NCBI GenBank assembly: GCA_022823725.1
Contig: JAJEHL010000015.1
Span: 1-64,000 of the forward strand
Direction: 5' to 3'
DNA length: 64,000 bases
Origin: Candidatus Latescibacterota bacterium
GTDB lineage: Bacteria; Latescibacterota; UBA2968
In this document: positions 30,512 through 36,800 of the stretch, piece after piece
How positions within the stretch are numbered: the first letter of the stretch is position 1
How the letters are laid out: each line of letters begins with the position of its first letter
Notes under the pieces: model-generated
What the model was told of the DNA's origin: nothing
Databases searched by the model: none
Seen by the model: the letters and a program-made list of their open reading frames with translations, nothing else
Translations under genes and position numbers: made by a program

Positions 30512-30552
30512 AATCCCCTATCGCGCGTTATTGCGGTGGGGATTGGTTTTTT
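30512..30552. terminator. Terminator after copy 1 of the papain-fold gene
   Basis: AATCCCC (30512-30518) pairs with GGGGATT (30538-30544), with a GC-rich inner segment that can pair further, followed by GG and six T. The same element lies after copy 2 (35866-35906), where it separates convergent genes. Confidence 0.65.
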
Positions 30553-30777
30553 ACATCAATTTTTTGCGTTTTGCGAGGTAGTTGAAGAGGGCGGTGTCAA
30601 AGGGTTCTGAGGTTTCGAGGAGGACGTAGTCGATCATGGCTTCGCGGCATTCGCGGCGGTAGCGGTCGATGAGGGTTTCCATGTGGTCGCGGTACTCGGG
30701 TGCGAGATGCCAGAGTTCTGTGGCGATTCGCGTGCCGGATTCGAGATCGACAAAGCGCATTTCGCGGTTGAAGTCGC
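30551..30777 (-). pseudogene. 3' fragment of the DUF58 gene
   Basis: This stretch encodes the last 70-75 residues of the DUF58 protein at 35908-36798, beginning within the segment DFNREMRFVDLESG and ending at the same stop. Over the 69 residues from MRFVDLES to KRKKLM I count only two differences. It has no start and is cut off abruptly at about 30777, where the sequence switches to an ABC-exporter fragment on the other strand. It is a by-product of the duplication that made the two maturation modules. Confidence 0.85.
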
Positions 30778-31057
30778 GCTTGCACGAGTGTTATTGCAGA
30801 ACACACCCATCTTGATTTTAGATGAACCCACTGCTGCACTGGATAACGAATCTGAGTTTTATATTCAGGAAGCGATGAAGGAAATTTGCAAACAAAGGAC
30901 CGTGATCGCGATTGCCCATCGTCTGTCAACCATTCGGCGTGCTGACAAAATCGTGGTCATTGATCAGGGAAGAATTGCAGAAGAAGGTAGCCACGAAGTT
31001 TTGATGCTGCAAGATGGCGTTTATTCCATGCTCCAGGAGCGAGCCGCGAGGATTTGA
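30772..31057 (+). pseudogene. 3' fragment of an ABC exporter gene
   Basis: The last 94 residues or so of an ABC exporter ATPase: VALARVLLQNTPILILDEP (end of signature region and Walker B), IAIAHRLSTI (switch His), ending VYSMLQERAARI. Walker A and all membrane helices are missing. It is only about half identical to the end of the intact exporter at 23130-24845, so it comes from a different exporter gene. The frame is open further left (to 30683), but those codons are the antisense of the DUF58 fragment. It is followed 1 base later by a zinc-ribbon gene. Confidence 0.85.
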
Positions 31058-31058
31058 T

Positions 31059-31391
31059 ATGTTCAAAGCAAAATGTCCAAACTGTGGATGTAAAAACGAT
31101 TGGGGAGGATCATTTAAATGGTTTAATCCCCCTCGCACCTGGCCCTGTAAGAAATGTGGCAGCATACTTGAAATGGATCGCAGGAGAGGATTCTTGGTGC
31201 TAATCATATATGCGGCTTTCTGGTTATTTTTTGAGTTATGGGTCAAAGATTGGGGCTTTCTTGTCTATTGTCTCCTGCCGGTTGGTATTTTTATCATTCT
31301 TTCATTGAAGCGCGTTAAAATTGTGCAATCTTCAGATCAAAATTCTGACGCTGATAGTCAAAAAGCACTTCTTGACAAGGAAAGGGGGTAA
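31059..31391 (+). CDS. Small zinc-ribbon membrane protein 1
   Basis: A 110-residue protein: a zinc ribbon at the N-terminus (CPNCGCKND at about 6-14, then TWPCKKCG near 32) and two hydrophobic helices (about 46-65 and 70-90), ending in a charged tail. It belongs to the same loose family as the proteins at 31961 and 32287. The start ATG overlaps nothing and lies 1 base after the stop of the ABC fragment, with GAGGA upstream, which suggests it was translationally linked to the lost exporter. The function is unknown; zinc ribbons with two helices occur in DUF983-like proteins. Confidence 0.7.
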   Translation: MFKAKCPNCGCKNDWGGSFKWFNPPRTWPCKKCGSILEMDRRRGFLVLIIYAAFWLFFELWVKDWGFLVYCLLPVGIFIILSLKRVKIVQSSDQNSDADSQKALLDKERG

Positions 31392-31420
31392 ATGAGATCA
31401 CTACACGGTGCTTTGTTCAT

Positions 31421-31440
31421 GGTGAATGGAAACATTCACC
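31421..31440 (+). other. Perfect hairpin with GAAA tetraloop before the second small protein
   Basis: GGTGAATG (31421-31428) and CATTCACC (31433-31440) form an 8-base-pair stem with a GAAA loop, 32 bases before the ATG at 31473. There is no T run, so it is unlikely to terminate transcription. A stable GNRA hairpin at this place could protect or separate the message for the small protein. Confidence 0.55.
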
Positions 31441-31472
31441 GATTTCTAAACTTCATTATATTGGAGGATCAC

Positions 31473-31856
31473 ATGCAAAAGCTGGTAAAAAGAAAGATGC
31501 ATTACGAGACCATTATGCCTGTTGAGGCCTATCACCCCGAAGATGATACTTGGCAAGATGAAATTTCTCTTGGTCTTACTATTGCGGGGGGGGGGCTTGC
31601 ATTTGTTGCTTGTCCTTGGGTAGGAGTTGGCGTTGCAGTTGCAGGTGTTGCTAATCATTTTTTTCATGATGAAATGGTAGATGGTGTTGAAGCGATGGCT
31701 GAGGGTGAAGTTGAGAGGCAAAATATCGAGCAAGAAAACCATGACGCGATGCACAATGCTGTGGTTGATATTAATAATGTCATGGGAGATGCTGTAATAG
31801 ACTTTGTAGGCGACATTGACCAAGACGACCCAATGGTACAGTTATATGGTGAATAA
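31473..31856 (+). CDS. Small glycine-rich hydrophobic protein, candidate exported substrate 2
   Basis: A 127-residue protein with GGAGG at 31463-31467. The basic N-terminus (MQKLVKRKMHYETIMPVEAY) is followed by an acidic stretch and then a strongly hydrophobic Gly/Ala/Val segment (LGLTIAGGGLAFVACPWVGV and on to about residue 65) like those of pore-forming bacteriocins. The rest is an acidic, Asn/Asp-rich helix region. No signal peptide cleavage site is evident. Its position mirrors the small protein at 24895, and the N-termini are loosely alike. I do not recognise a family; a bacteriocin-type precursor is a guess. An upstream in-frame ATG at 31392 is less likely because it would include the hairpin. 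Confidence 0.68.
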   Translation: MQKLVKRKMHYETIMPVEAYHPEDDTWQDEISLGLTIAGGGLAFVACPWVGVGVAVAGVANHFFHDEMVDGVEAMAEGEVERQNIEQENHDAMHNAVVDINNVMGDAVIDFVGDIDQDDPMVQLYGE

Positions 31857-31868
31857 GGAACGCCAAAG

Positions 31869-31970
31869 TTGGGTATCTTGATGGTTGCAGGTATTGTACT
31901 CTTTTATATTGGGGTGCAATACCTGCTGACTTCTCTCATCCAGGATGGAGGACCTAAAATATGCCAATGA
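31869..31970 (+). CDS. Possible single-helix microprotein
   Basis: A 33-residue frame starting with TTG at 31869 behind AAGGAA reads roughly MGILMVAGIVLFYIGVQYLL and ends TSLIQDGGPKICQ. The first 20 residues would form one membrane helix. Its stop overlaps the start of the next gene (ATG at 31961), which is compatible with translational coupling. Too short to judge by composition; it may be chance. Confidence 0.3.
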   Translation: MGILMVAGIVLFYIGVQYLLTSLIQDGGPKICQ

Positions 31971-32266
31971 AGATAAAAAACATTTATACCTGTCCAAAGT
32001 GCGAACATCCCATTGGATGGCGACGCAAGTTGAGTGCTAACATCTTCAGTATATGGCCCTGCAAGAATTGCGGTACGCCTTTGGGATTTGGTTCCGTGAG
32101 ACGCCTGATTTTAGTTCCCCTAATTACCTTGTCAGCCTGGTTATGGCTTAAACCCTATGTGAATTTTTGGGTCTTTCTGGTAATCTTTACTTCAGGAATG
32201 ATCTTTGCAGGATATGTCGATCCGGTTGTTGAGAAGCATGAACCCAAGCGGCCTGATGCAGAGTGA
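31961..32266 (+). CDS. Small zinc-ribbon membrane protein 2
   Basis: A 101-residue protein with the ribbon YTCPKCEHPIGW...WPCKNCGTPLG (four Cys in residues of about 11-38) and two hydrophobic helices (about 48-85), ending in a short charged tail. GGAGG lies at 31947-31951. Its N-terminus (IKNIYTCPKC) and tail (PVVEKHEPKRPDAE) closely match the protein at 32287, so the two are a recent tandem pair. Function unknown. Confidence 0.72.
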   Translation: MPMKIKNIYTCPKCEHPIGWRRKLSANIFSIWPCKNCGTPLGFGSVRRLILVPLITLSAWLWLKPYVNFWVFLVIFTSGMIFAGYVDPVVEKHEPKRPDAE

Positions 32267-32286
32267 GAATTTGGAGTTCACCATAT

Positions 32287-32598
32287 ATGCCGATAAACAT
32301 AAAAAACATTTATACCTGTCCAAAATGCGGCCATCCCGTTGGGTGGTGGCGCAAATTGCGTGCCGGTACTATCAAATATCCCTGCAAAAACTGTGGTACG
32401 ATTTGGAGCGTTAATTACTGGAAACGCGGTATTTCGATCCTCATAGTTCTCTTGTTACTCTACTTATGGATTAGGCCTGAAGTAATAACTCTAATGAATT
32501 TTATTATAGGAGGCTATGTTTTGTTAGATATTTTTGTAAAAATGTTTATCAGTCCCATTGTAGAGAAAGGCGCGAGTCAGAAGCCTGATACAGAGTGA
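32287..32598 (+). CDS. Small zinc-ribbon membrane protein 3
   Basis: A 103-residue paralogue of the preceding gene: MPINIKNIYTCPKCGHPVGW, then PCKNCGTIW, two hydrophobic helices (ISILIVLLLLYLWI and a second around FIIGGYVLLDIFVK), and the tail SPIVEKGASQKPDTE. I choose the ATG at 32287, aligned with its neighbour's start; a GTG at 32263 that overlaps the previous stop would add eight residues. TGGAG precedes the ATG. Function unknown. Confidence 0.72.
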   Translation: MPINIKNIYTCPKCGHPVGWWRKLRAGTIKYPCKNCGTIWSVNYWKRGISILIVLLLLYLWIRPEVITLMNFIIGGYVLLDIFVKMFISPIVEKGASQKPDTE

Positions 32599-32637
32599 GC
32601 GTATCGAAGATGGTGTGTGGACAACGGTGGGCTAACC

Positions 32638-34554
32638 ATGAAATACAAATGCAATTTCCACGATCTAAACGGAGAGGGTGTCAAAGTTGCAATTATTGAC
32701 AGCGGGATTGATCGCTCTCATGAAATGTTGCAGAGTGTGAGCAGAGGAATCTGTTTTGAGTTTTCTGCGGGTAATGTCCTTACGTCTGAAGGCTATCGAG
32801 ACACATCTGGTCACGGCACGGCGGTTGCGAGCATTATAAAAAAGAAGGCTCCGGGTACAGAGCTATATGCGATAAAAATCTTCGATCAGTCTCTGATTGT
32901 CGAACAAAAAATTCTCCTTGAGTCCATTCGCTGGGCAGTTGATCAGAACGTCGATATCATCAATCTGAGTCTTGGGACAACGGACATCCAGGTCAAGAAT
33001 ACGCTATTGGATATATGTAAGGTGGCAACGAAAAAGGATATTATAATCGTCGCTGCCGAACATAATTCAGGTCAGGAGAGTTATCCCGCCTATTTCTCCA
33101 ATGTGGTCGGTGTGAAAGCGGGAGATATAAAAGGGCGTTACAATTACTTGTTTCGCAGGGGAGAACCCATTGAATGTATCGCACCTGGAACAACCCAGCG
33201 CGTTCTCTGGGCAGGTGGGCGAGAGCATATTGTTGAAGGCAGCAGCTTTGCCGCGCCCCACATTACGGGCATTATCGCGTTAATCAGACAGGCCTTTCCC
33301 AAAGCCAATCTGAATGAGATTAGAGACATATTGGAGGTGAATGCCAGTCGAGAAGTGCAGCAAAGAATCCCACCGGGTCGCAAGATTCGCGTGCCTATTT
33401 TCCAAACACCCCAATCCTTTGATCCAAATAAAATCAAAAAAGCAGCTATTTATCCCTATAACAAGGAAATGCATAGTCTAATGCGTTTTCGGGAGTTATT
33501 AAATTTTGAAATTGTGGGTATCGCTGATCCCATCGCCAAAGGTTATGTCGGGAGAGATGCTGGTGAAGCGATTGGCATACCGCCTGTTGACATACGGATT
33601 CAGCCGCGATTTCAAGAGATATTGAAAGAGGCTGATACACTTATTTTGGGCTATGTAGATGAGCTGAGTCGAATTACGAAAAAGAATGTCCTGCGCGAGA
33701 GTATTGAGAAGGCCATTGATGCCAACTTAAATGTGTTCAGCTTTTTGTCCGTTTACCAGAAGGATTTAAGAGATCTGATCGAAAAGGCAAAAAAAAAGAA
33801 TCTCTGGATTTATTCGCCCGACATTCATCAAAACGACCTGCTCAAAACACTTCAGCCCCACCATTATCCAGCCGTTGATGTGCCAGTTATCGGTGTTTTT
33901 GGCACGAGTGCTCAACAGGGTAAGTTCACTGTTCAACTCGCCTTGAGGTCAAAGCTGATAAAAGAAGGATATAAGGTTGGGCAAATCGGCACCGAGCACC
34001 ATTCTCAGTTATTTGGCATGGATGTGGCATTTCCAACGGGCTATGCTTCTCCACTGCAATTTCCGATACAACTTCACGCGCCCTATCTGGATTTCAAAAT
34101 GCGCGAGGTCTGTGCCAAGAAGAAACCGGATTTAATGCTTGTCGGCGCGCAGTCGGGGAGTATCCCTTATGATGTCCATGAGCCGGGAAATCATACGCTT
34201 TCAACACTCGCTTTTATGCTGGGCACAAAACCCGATGCCAACATATTGGTCGTGAATAGCGTTGATGATGGCGAGTATATACGCGATACTATGAATACGC
34301 TCAAGGCAATTACCAAAGGTCCCGTTTTATGCCTCGCAATGAGTGACAAAGAAAAACACATTCGAGCAGCTTATGGCCGAACACTGATCAGTCCACGTCA
34401 AATGTCAAAAGAAGAAATCAAAGAGAAGTTGGCGTATTTGGAGGATAGATTTGAGATTCCAACCGTAGAAATTGTCTCAGAGGAAGGACAACAGAGGATG
34501 GTTGACCTCATTATAAGCTACTTTGCAGATGAGCAACAAGGAGGGGATGTATGA
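32638..34554 (+). CDS. Subtilase (S8) fused to a DUF1611/DgcN-like P-loop protein, copy 2
   Basis: A 638-residue paralogue of the protein at 27204 with the same layout. The protease triad is D21 (VAIIDSGID), H59 (TSGHGTAV) and S203 (GSSFAAPH); the oxyanion region is AAEHN. The linker is shorter and richer in Pro/Arg. The DUF1611 part has IVGIADPIAKGYVGRDAGE, FGTSAQQGKFT, QIGTEHHSQLFGMD and LMLVGAQSGSIPYD. The C-terminal halves of the two copies are more alike than the protease halves. An upstream GTG at 32617 would add seven residues. The stop overlaps the acyl carrier protein start (ATGA). The C-terminal half probably binds a nucleotide; the coupled protease function is inferred. Confidence 0.85.
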   Translation: MKYKCNFHDLNGEGVKVAIIDSGIDRSHEMLQSVSRGICFEFSAGNVLTSEGYRDTSGHGTAVASIIKKKAPGTELYAIKIFDQSLIVEQKILLESIRWAVDQNVDIINLSLGTTDIQVKNTLLDICKVATKKDIIIVAAEHNSGQESYPAYFSNVVGVKAGDIKGRYNYLFRRGEPIECIAPGTTQRVLWAGGREHIVEGSSFAAPHITGIIALIRQAFPKANLNEIRDILEVNASREVQQRIPPGRKIRVPIFQTPQSFDPNKIKKAAIYPYNKEMHSLMRFRELLNFEIVGIADPIAKGYVGRDAGEAIGIPPVDIRIQPRFQEILKEADTLILGYVDELSRITKKNVLRESIEKAIDANLNVFSFLSVYQKDLRDLIEKAKKKNLWIYSPDIHQNDLLKTLQPHHYPAVDVPVIGVFGTSAQQGKFTVQLALRSKLIKEGYKVGQIGTEHHSQLFGMDVAFPTGYASPLQFPIQLHAPYLDFKMREVCAKKKPDLMLVGAQSGSIPYDVHEPGNHTLSTLAFMLGTKPDANILVVNSVDDGEYIRDTMNTLKAITKGPVLCLAMSDKEKHIRAAYGRTLISPRQMSKEEIKEKLAYLEDRFEIPTVEIVSEEGQQRMVDLIISYFADEQQGGDV

Positions 34555-34820
34555 ATGATGATCTAAAGCCACAGATAAAACAGACGATTGTGCGTGCATT
34601 AAATCTTGAAATTGCGCCTGAAGAGATAGGAGATTCAGACGTACTTTTTGGTGGAGAAATGGGTCTTAACTCAATGGCAATGGTAGAACTCGTCGTGGGC
34701 ATAGAAGATGAATTTGGCATTGAAATCTCTGATGAAGACCTGAGTACCGAAATTTTTAAAAGTGTGCAGACGATTGAAGATTATATCCGGTCTGTGCGTG
34801 AGTGCGTTTTGACTGCCTGA
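34551..34820 (+). CDS. Acyl carrier protein, copy 2
   Basis: An 89-residue acyl carrier protein with the phosphopantetheine serine (Ser41) in GGEMGLNSMAMVELVVGIED and the usual FGIEISDEDL and VQTIEDYIRSV segments. The start codon overlaps the stop of the subtilase fusion (ATGA) and has AGGAGGGG just upstream, so the two are translated together. It is only about half identical to the copy at 29147, clearly less conserved than the gene that follows. Confidence 0.92.
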   Translation: MNDDLKPQIKQTIVRALNLEIAPEEIGDSDVLFGGEMGLNSMAMVELVVGIEDEFGIEISDEDLSTEIFKSVQTIEDYIRSVRECVLTA

Positions 34821-34822
34821 AA

Positions 34823-35842
34823 ATGAAAAAATCGCTTCCCATCCAATTATCCCCACCCATACACGGCTATCCCCGCCATGGCTATCGGCTTTCGATTATG
34901 TCGCTTCACGATGCCTATATCCCCTGGTTCTTCTGCAATTACATCCAGCTATTCGCCGTTGACCTGTTGCAGGAGAGCAAACACAACATCCGATTCAACT
35001 TCTATTTTCAGGGGCCGTACTCCCCGCCGTGGCTGTCTATCTACACCGTTCCGAGGCGATCAATTGCTAAAGTATATCACCAGATTGTGCCGTTTATTCG
35101 CGATCAAATTGATGAGGGTTTCTATGTCCAGTTGATGGCCGATGAGTATTTCCTGCCACATACGCCATTTTATGAAAAAATACACAATCCACATGCTATT
35201 ATGGTATTTGGATATGATGACGATACGGAAACGCTTGAGACTCTGGGATTCAATCGAGCGCGGGACTACTCTGTTTCCAGGGTTGGGTATTCAGATTTTG
35301 AAGCGGCGTTTCGCTGGATTGATCCCGAGAAACCCAGATCGTACCGGGTAGATCTTTTTGAGTATAACGAGGACGGTGTCTATGAGTTTGACATTGACGC
35401 TGTCAGAGATCAGTTGCGAGCTTATGTCCATTCTGAGAATCCGTCTATCTATTATCGGATGTTGCGTAAGCCAGTTGAAGGCGTCTTTGGGATGGCGACG
35501 TATAAGCTCTTGCGAGATTATCTTACTCAGTTATTTGTCCATCCCCGGTTGTGGGATCGTCGGCATCTGTTCACGTTTTGGGAGCACAAGCGTTGTATGT
35601 TAGACAGGCTTGCTTATCTGGAGAAGCACGGGTATTTGCGTCCGTCAGACCAGTTTCATCAGGCGTACAAGGAGGTTGAGCATAAGGCGCATCAGATTCA
35701 TCTGATGATGCTTAAATTGCGAGCGCTATTGGAGGTCAAGAAGGTGTGGGATATGGATCGTATTCTGAAGATTATCACCTTGTTAGATGATATTTCTCAA
35801 AGGGAAGAGCGCATTCTGAAGGATGTTTTGAAGGTGCTTTGA
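34823..35842 (+). CDS. Putative papain-fold (C39/BtrH-like) protein, possible acyltransferase, copy 2
   Basis: A 339-residue near-copy (roughly 89% identical by eye) of the protein at 29469. Cys38 and His124 (NPHAIMVFGYDDD) are kept, as are the RHGYRLSIMSL start and the RHLFTFWEHKRC segment. It starts 2 bases after the acyl carrier protein stop. The same cautious reading applies: a cysteine-protease-like fold possibly working as an acyltransferase on the carrier protein. The high identity compared with the neighbouring genes points to gene conversion or recent duplication of this end of the module. Confidence 0.75.
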   Translation: MKKSLPIQLSPPIHGYPRHGYRLSIMSLHDAYIPWFFCNYIQLFAVDLLQESKHNIRFNFYFQGPYSPPWLSIYTVPRRSIAKVYHQIVPFIRDQIDEGFYVQLMADEYFLPHTPFYEKIHNPHAIMVFGYDDDTETLETLGFNRARDYSVSRVGYSDFEAAFRWIDPEKPRSYRVDLFEYNEDGVYEFDIDAVRDQLRAYVHSENPSIYYRMLRKPVEGVFGMATYKLLRDYLTQLFVHPRLWDRRHLFTFWEHKRCMLDRLAYLEKHGYLRPSDQFHQAYKEVEHKAHQIHLMMLKLRALLEVKKVWDMDRILKIITLLDDISQREERILKDVLKVL

Positions 35843-35865
35843 GGCGATTACACGATAGTACATAA

Positions 35866-35906
35866 AATCCCCATTGCGCATTATTGCGATGGGGGATTGG
35901 TTTTTT
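35866..35906. terminator. Bidirectional terminator between the island and the DUF58 operon
   Basis: CCCCAT (35869-35874) pairs with ATGGGG (35889-35894), with inner CGCA/TGCG pairs and an outer AAT/ATT extension, followed by GG and six T. It separates convergent genes. The DUF58 stop codon lies immediately beyond it. Confidence 0.7.
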
Positions 35907-35907
35907 C

Positions 35908-36798
35908 TCACATCAATTTTTTGCGTTTTGCGAGGTAGTTGAAGAGAGCGGTGTCAAAGGGTTCTGAGGTTTCGAGAAGGACGTAGTCGATCATGGCTTC
36001 GCGGCATTCGCGGCGGTAGCGGTCGATGAGGGTTTCCATGTAGTCGCGGTACTCGGGGGCGAGATGCCAGGGTTCTGTGGCGATTCGCGTGCCGGATTCG
36101 AGATCGACAAAGCGCATTTCGCGGTTGAAGTCGAGGTCGCGTTCTCGGGGGTCCAGGATGTGGAAGACGATGACTTCGTGGTTGCGATGGCGAAAGTGTT
36201 TGAGGCCGTTGAGCAGGCGATCCGGGTCGTCGAAGAGGTCGGAGATGACGATGACGAGGCCGCGGCGCACAATGCGTTCGGCGAGTTCGTGAAAGGTGGC
36301 GGCAAGGTCGGTGTCAGTGCCTTCGGGGCTGGTGTTTTGAAGGGTGGTCAGGAGGGTGTGCAGATGACTGGTGACCGAGCGGGGCGGCAAATACGTGCGA
36401 ATGCGGTCGTCAAAGGCGATTAGTCCGACGGCGTCGCGCTGGCGCAACATGAGGTGGGATAGGGCGGCTGCGGTATAAGATGCGTATTGGAATTTGGAGA
36501 TGGCGTCCGAGCCATAAGCCATTGAGGCACTGGCGTCTATGAGGAGATGGGATTTGAGGTTGGTTTCTTCTTCGTATTGTTTGACGTAGAGGCGGTCGGT
36601 TTTGCCAAATACTTTCCAGTCCAGGTCGCGCAGTGAGTCTCCCGGCATATATTGACGGTATTCGGAAAATTCGACGGAGAATCCGTGGTAGGGGCTTTGA
36701 TGCAGGCCGGTAATAAATCCTTCGACAACCATGCGGGCGATCAGGTCCAGGCGTGCGAGCCGGGAGACAACTTCGGGTTTGAGATATTCCTGGTTCAT
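35908..36798 (-). CDS. DUF58 protein (MoxR-associated, von Willebrand A-like)
   Basis: A 296-residue cytoplasmic protein. The DUF58 signature GFSVEFSEYRQYMPGDSLRD is followed by LDWKVFGKTDRLYVKQYEEE, then a von Willebrand A-like fold with LLIDASASMAYG (DxSxS metal-binding motif) and LVIVISDLFDD. DUF58 proteins usually accompany MoxR AAA+ ATPases in chaperone-like complexes; no moxR lies here. I start at the ATG at 36798, two bases after the ChrA stop; the frame continues upstream but inside chrA. A 3' copy of this gene lies at 30551-30777. Confidence 0.88.
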   Translation of the reverse strand: MNQEYLKPEVVSRLARLDLIARMVVEGFITGLHQSPYHGFSVEFSEYRQYMPGDSLRDLDWKVFGKTDRLYVKQYEEETNLKSHLLIDASASMAYGSDAISKFQYASYTAAALSHLMLRQRDAVGLIAFDDRIRTYLPPRSVTSHLHTLLTTLQNTSPEGTDTDLAATFHELAERIVRRGLVIVISDLFDDPDRLLNGLKHFRHRNHEVIVFHILDPRERDLDFNREMRFVDLESGTRIATEPWHLAPEYRDYMETLIDRYRRECREAMIDYVLLETSEPFDTALFNYLAKRKKLM

Positions 36799-36800
36799 CC

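Noticed and set aside
30683-31057. A 124-residue plus-strand protein containing the ABC fragment
   Set aside because: The first 30 residues or so are the antisense of the DUF58 remnant, so it is an accidental extension of a gene fragment, not an intact gene.
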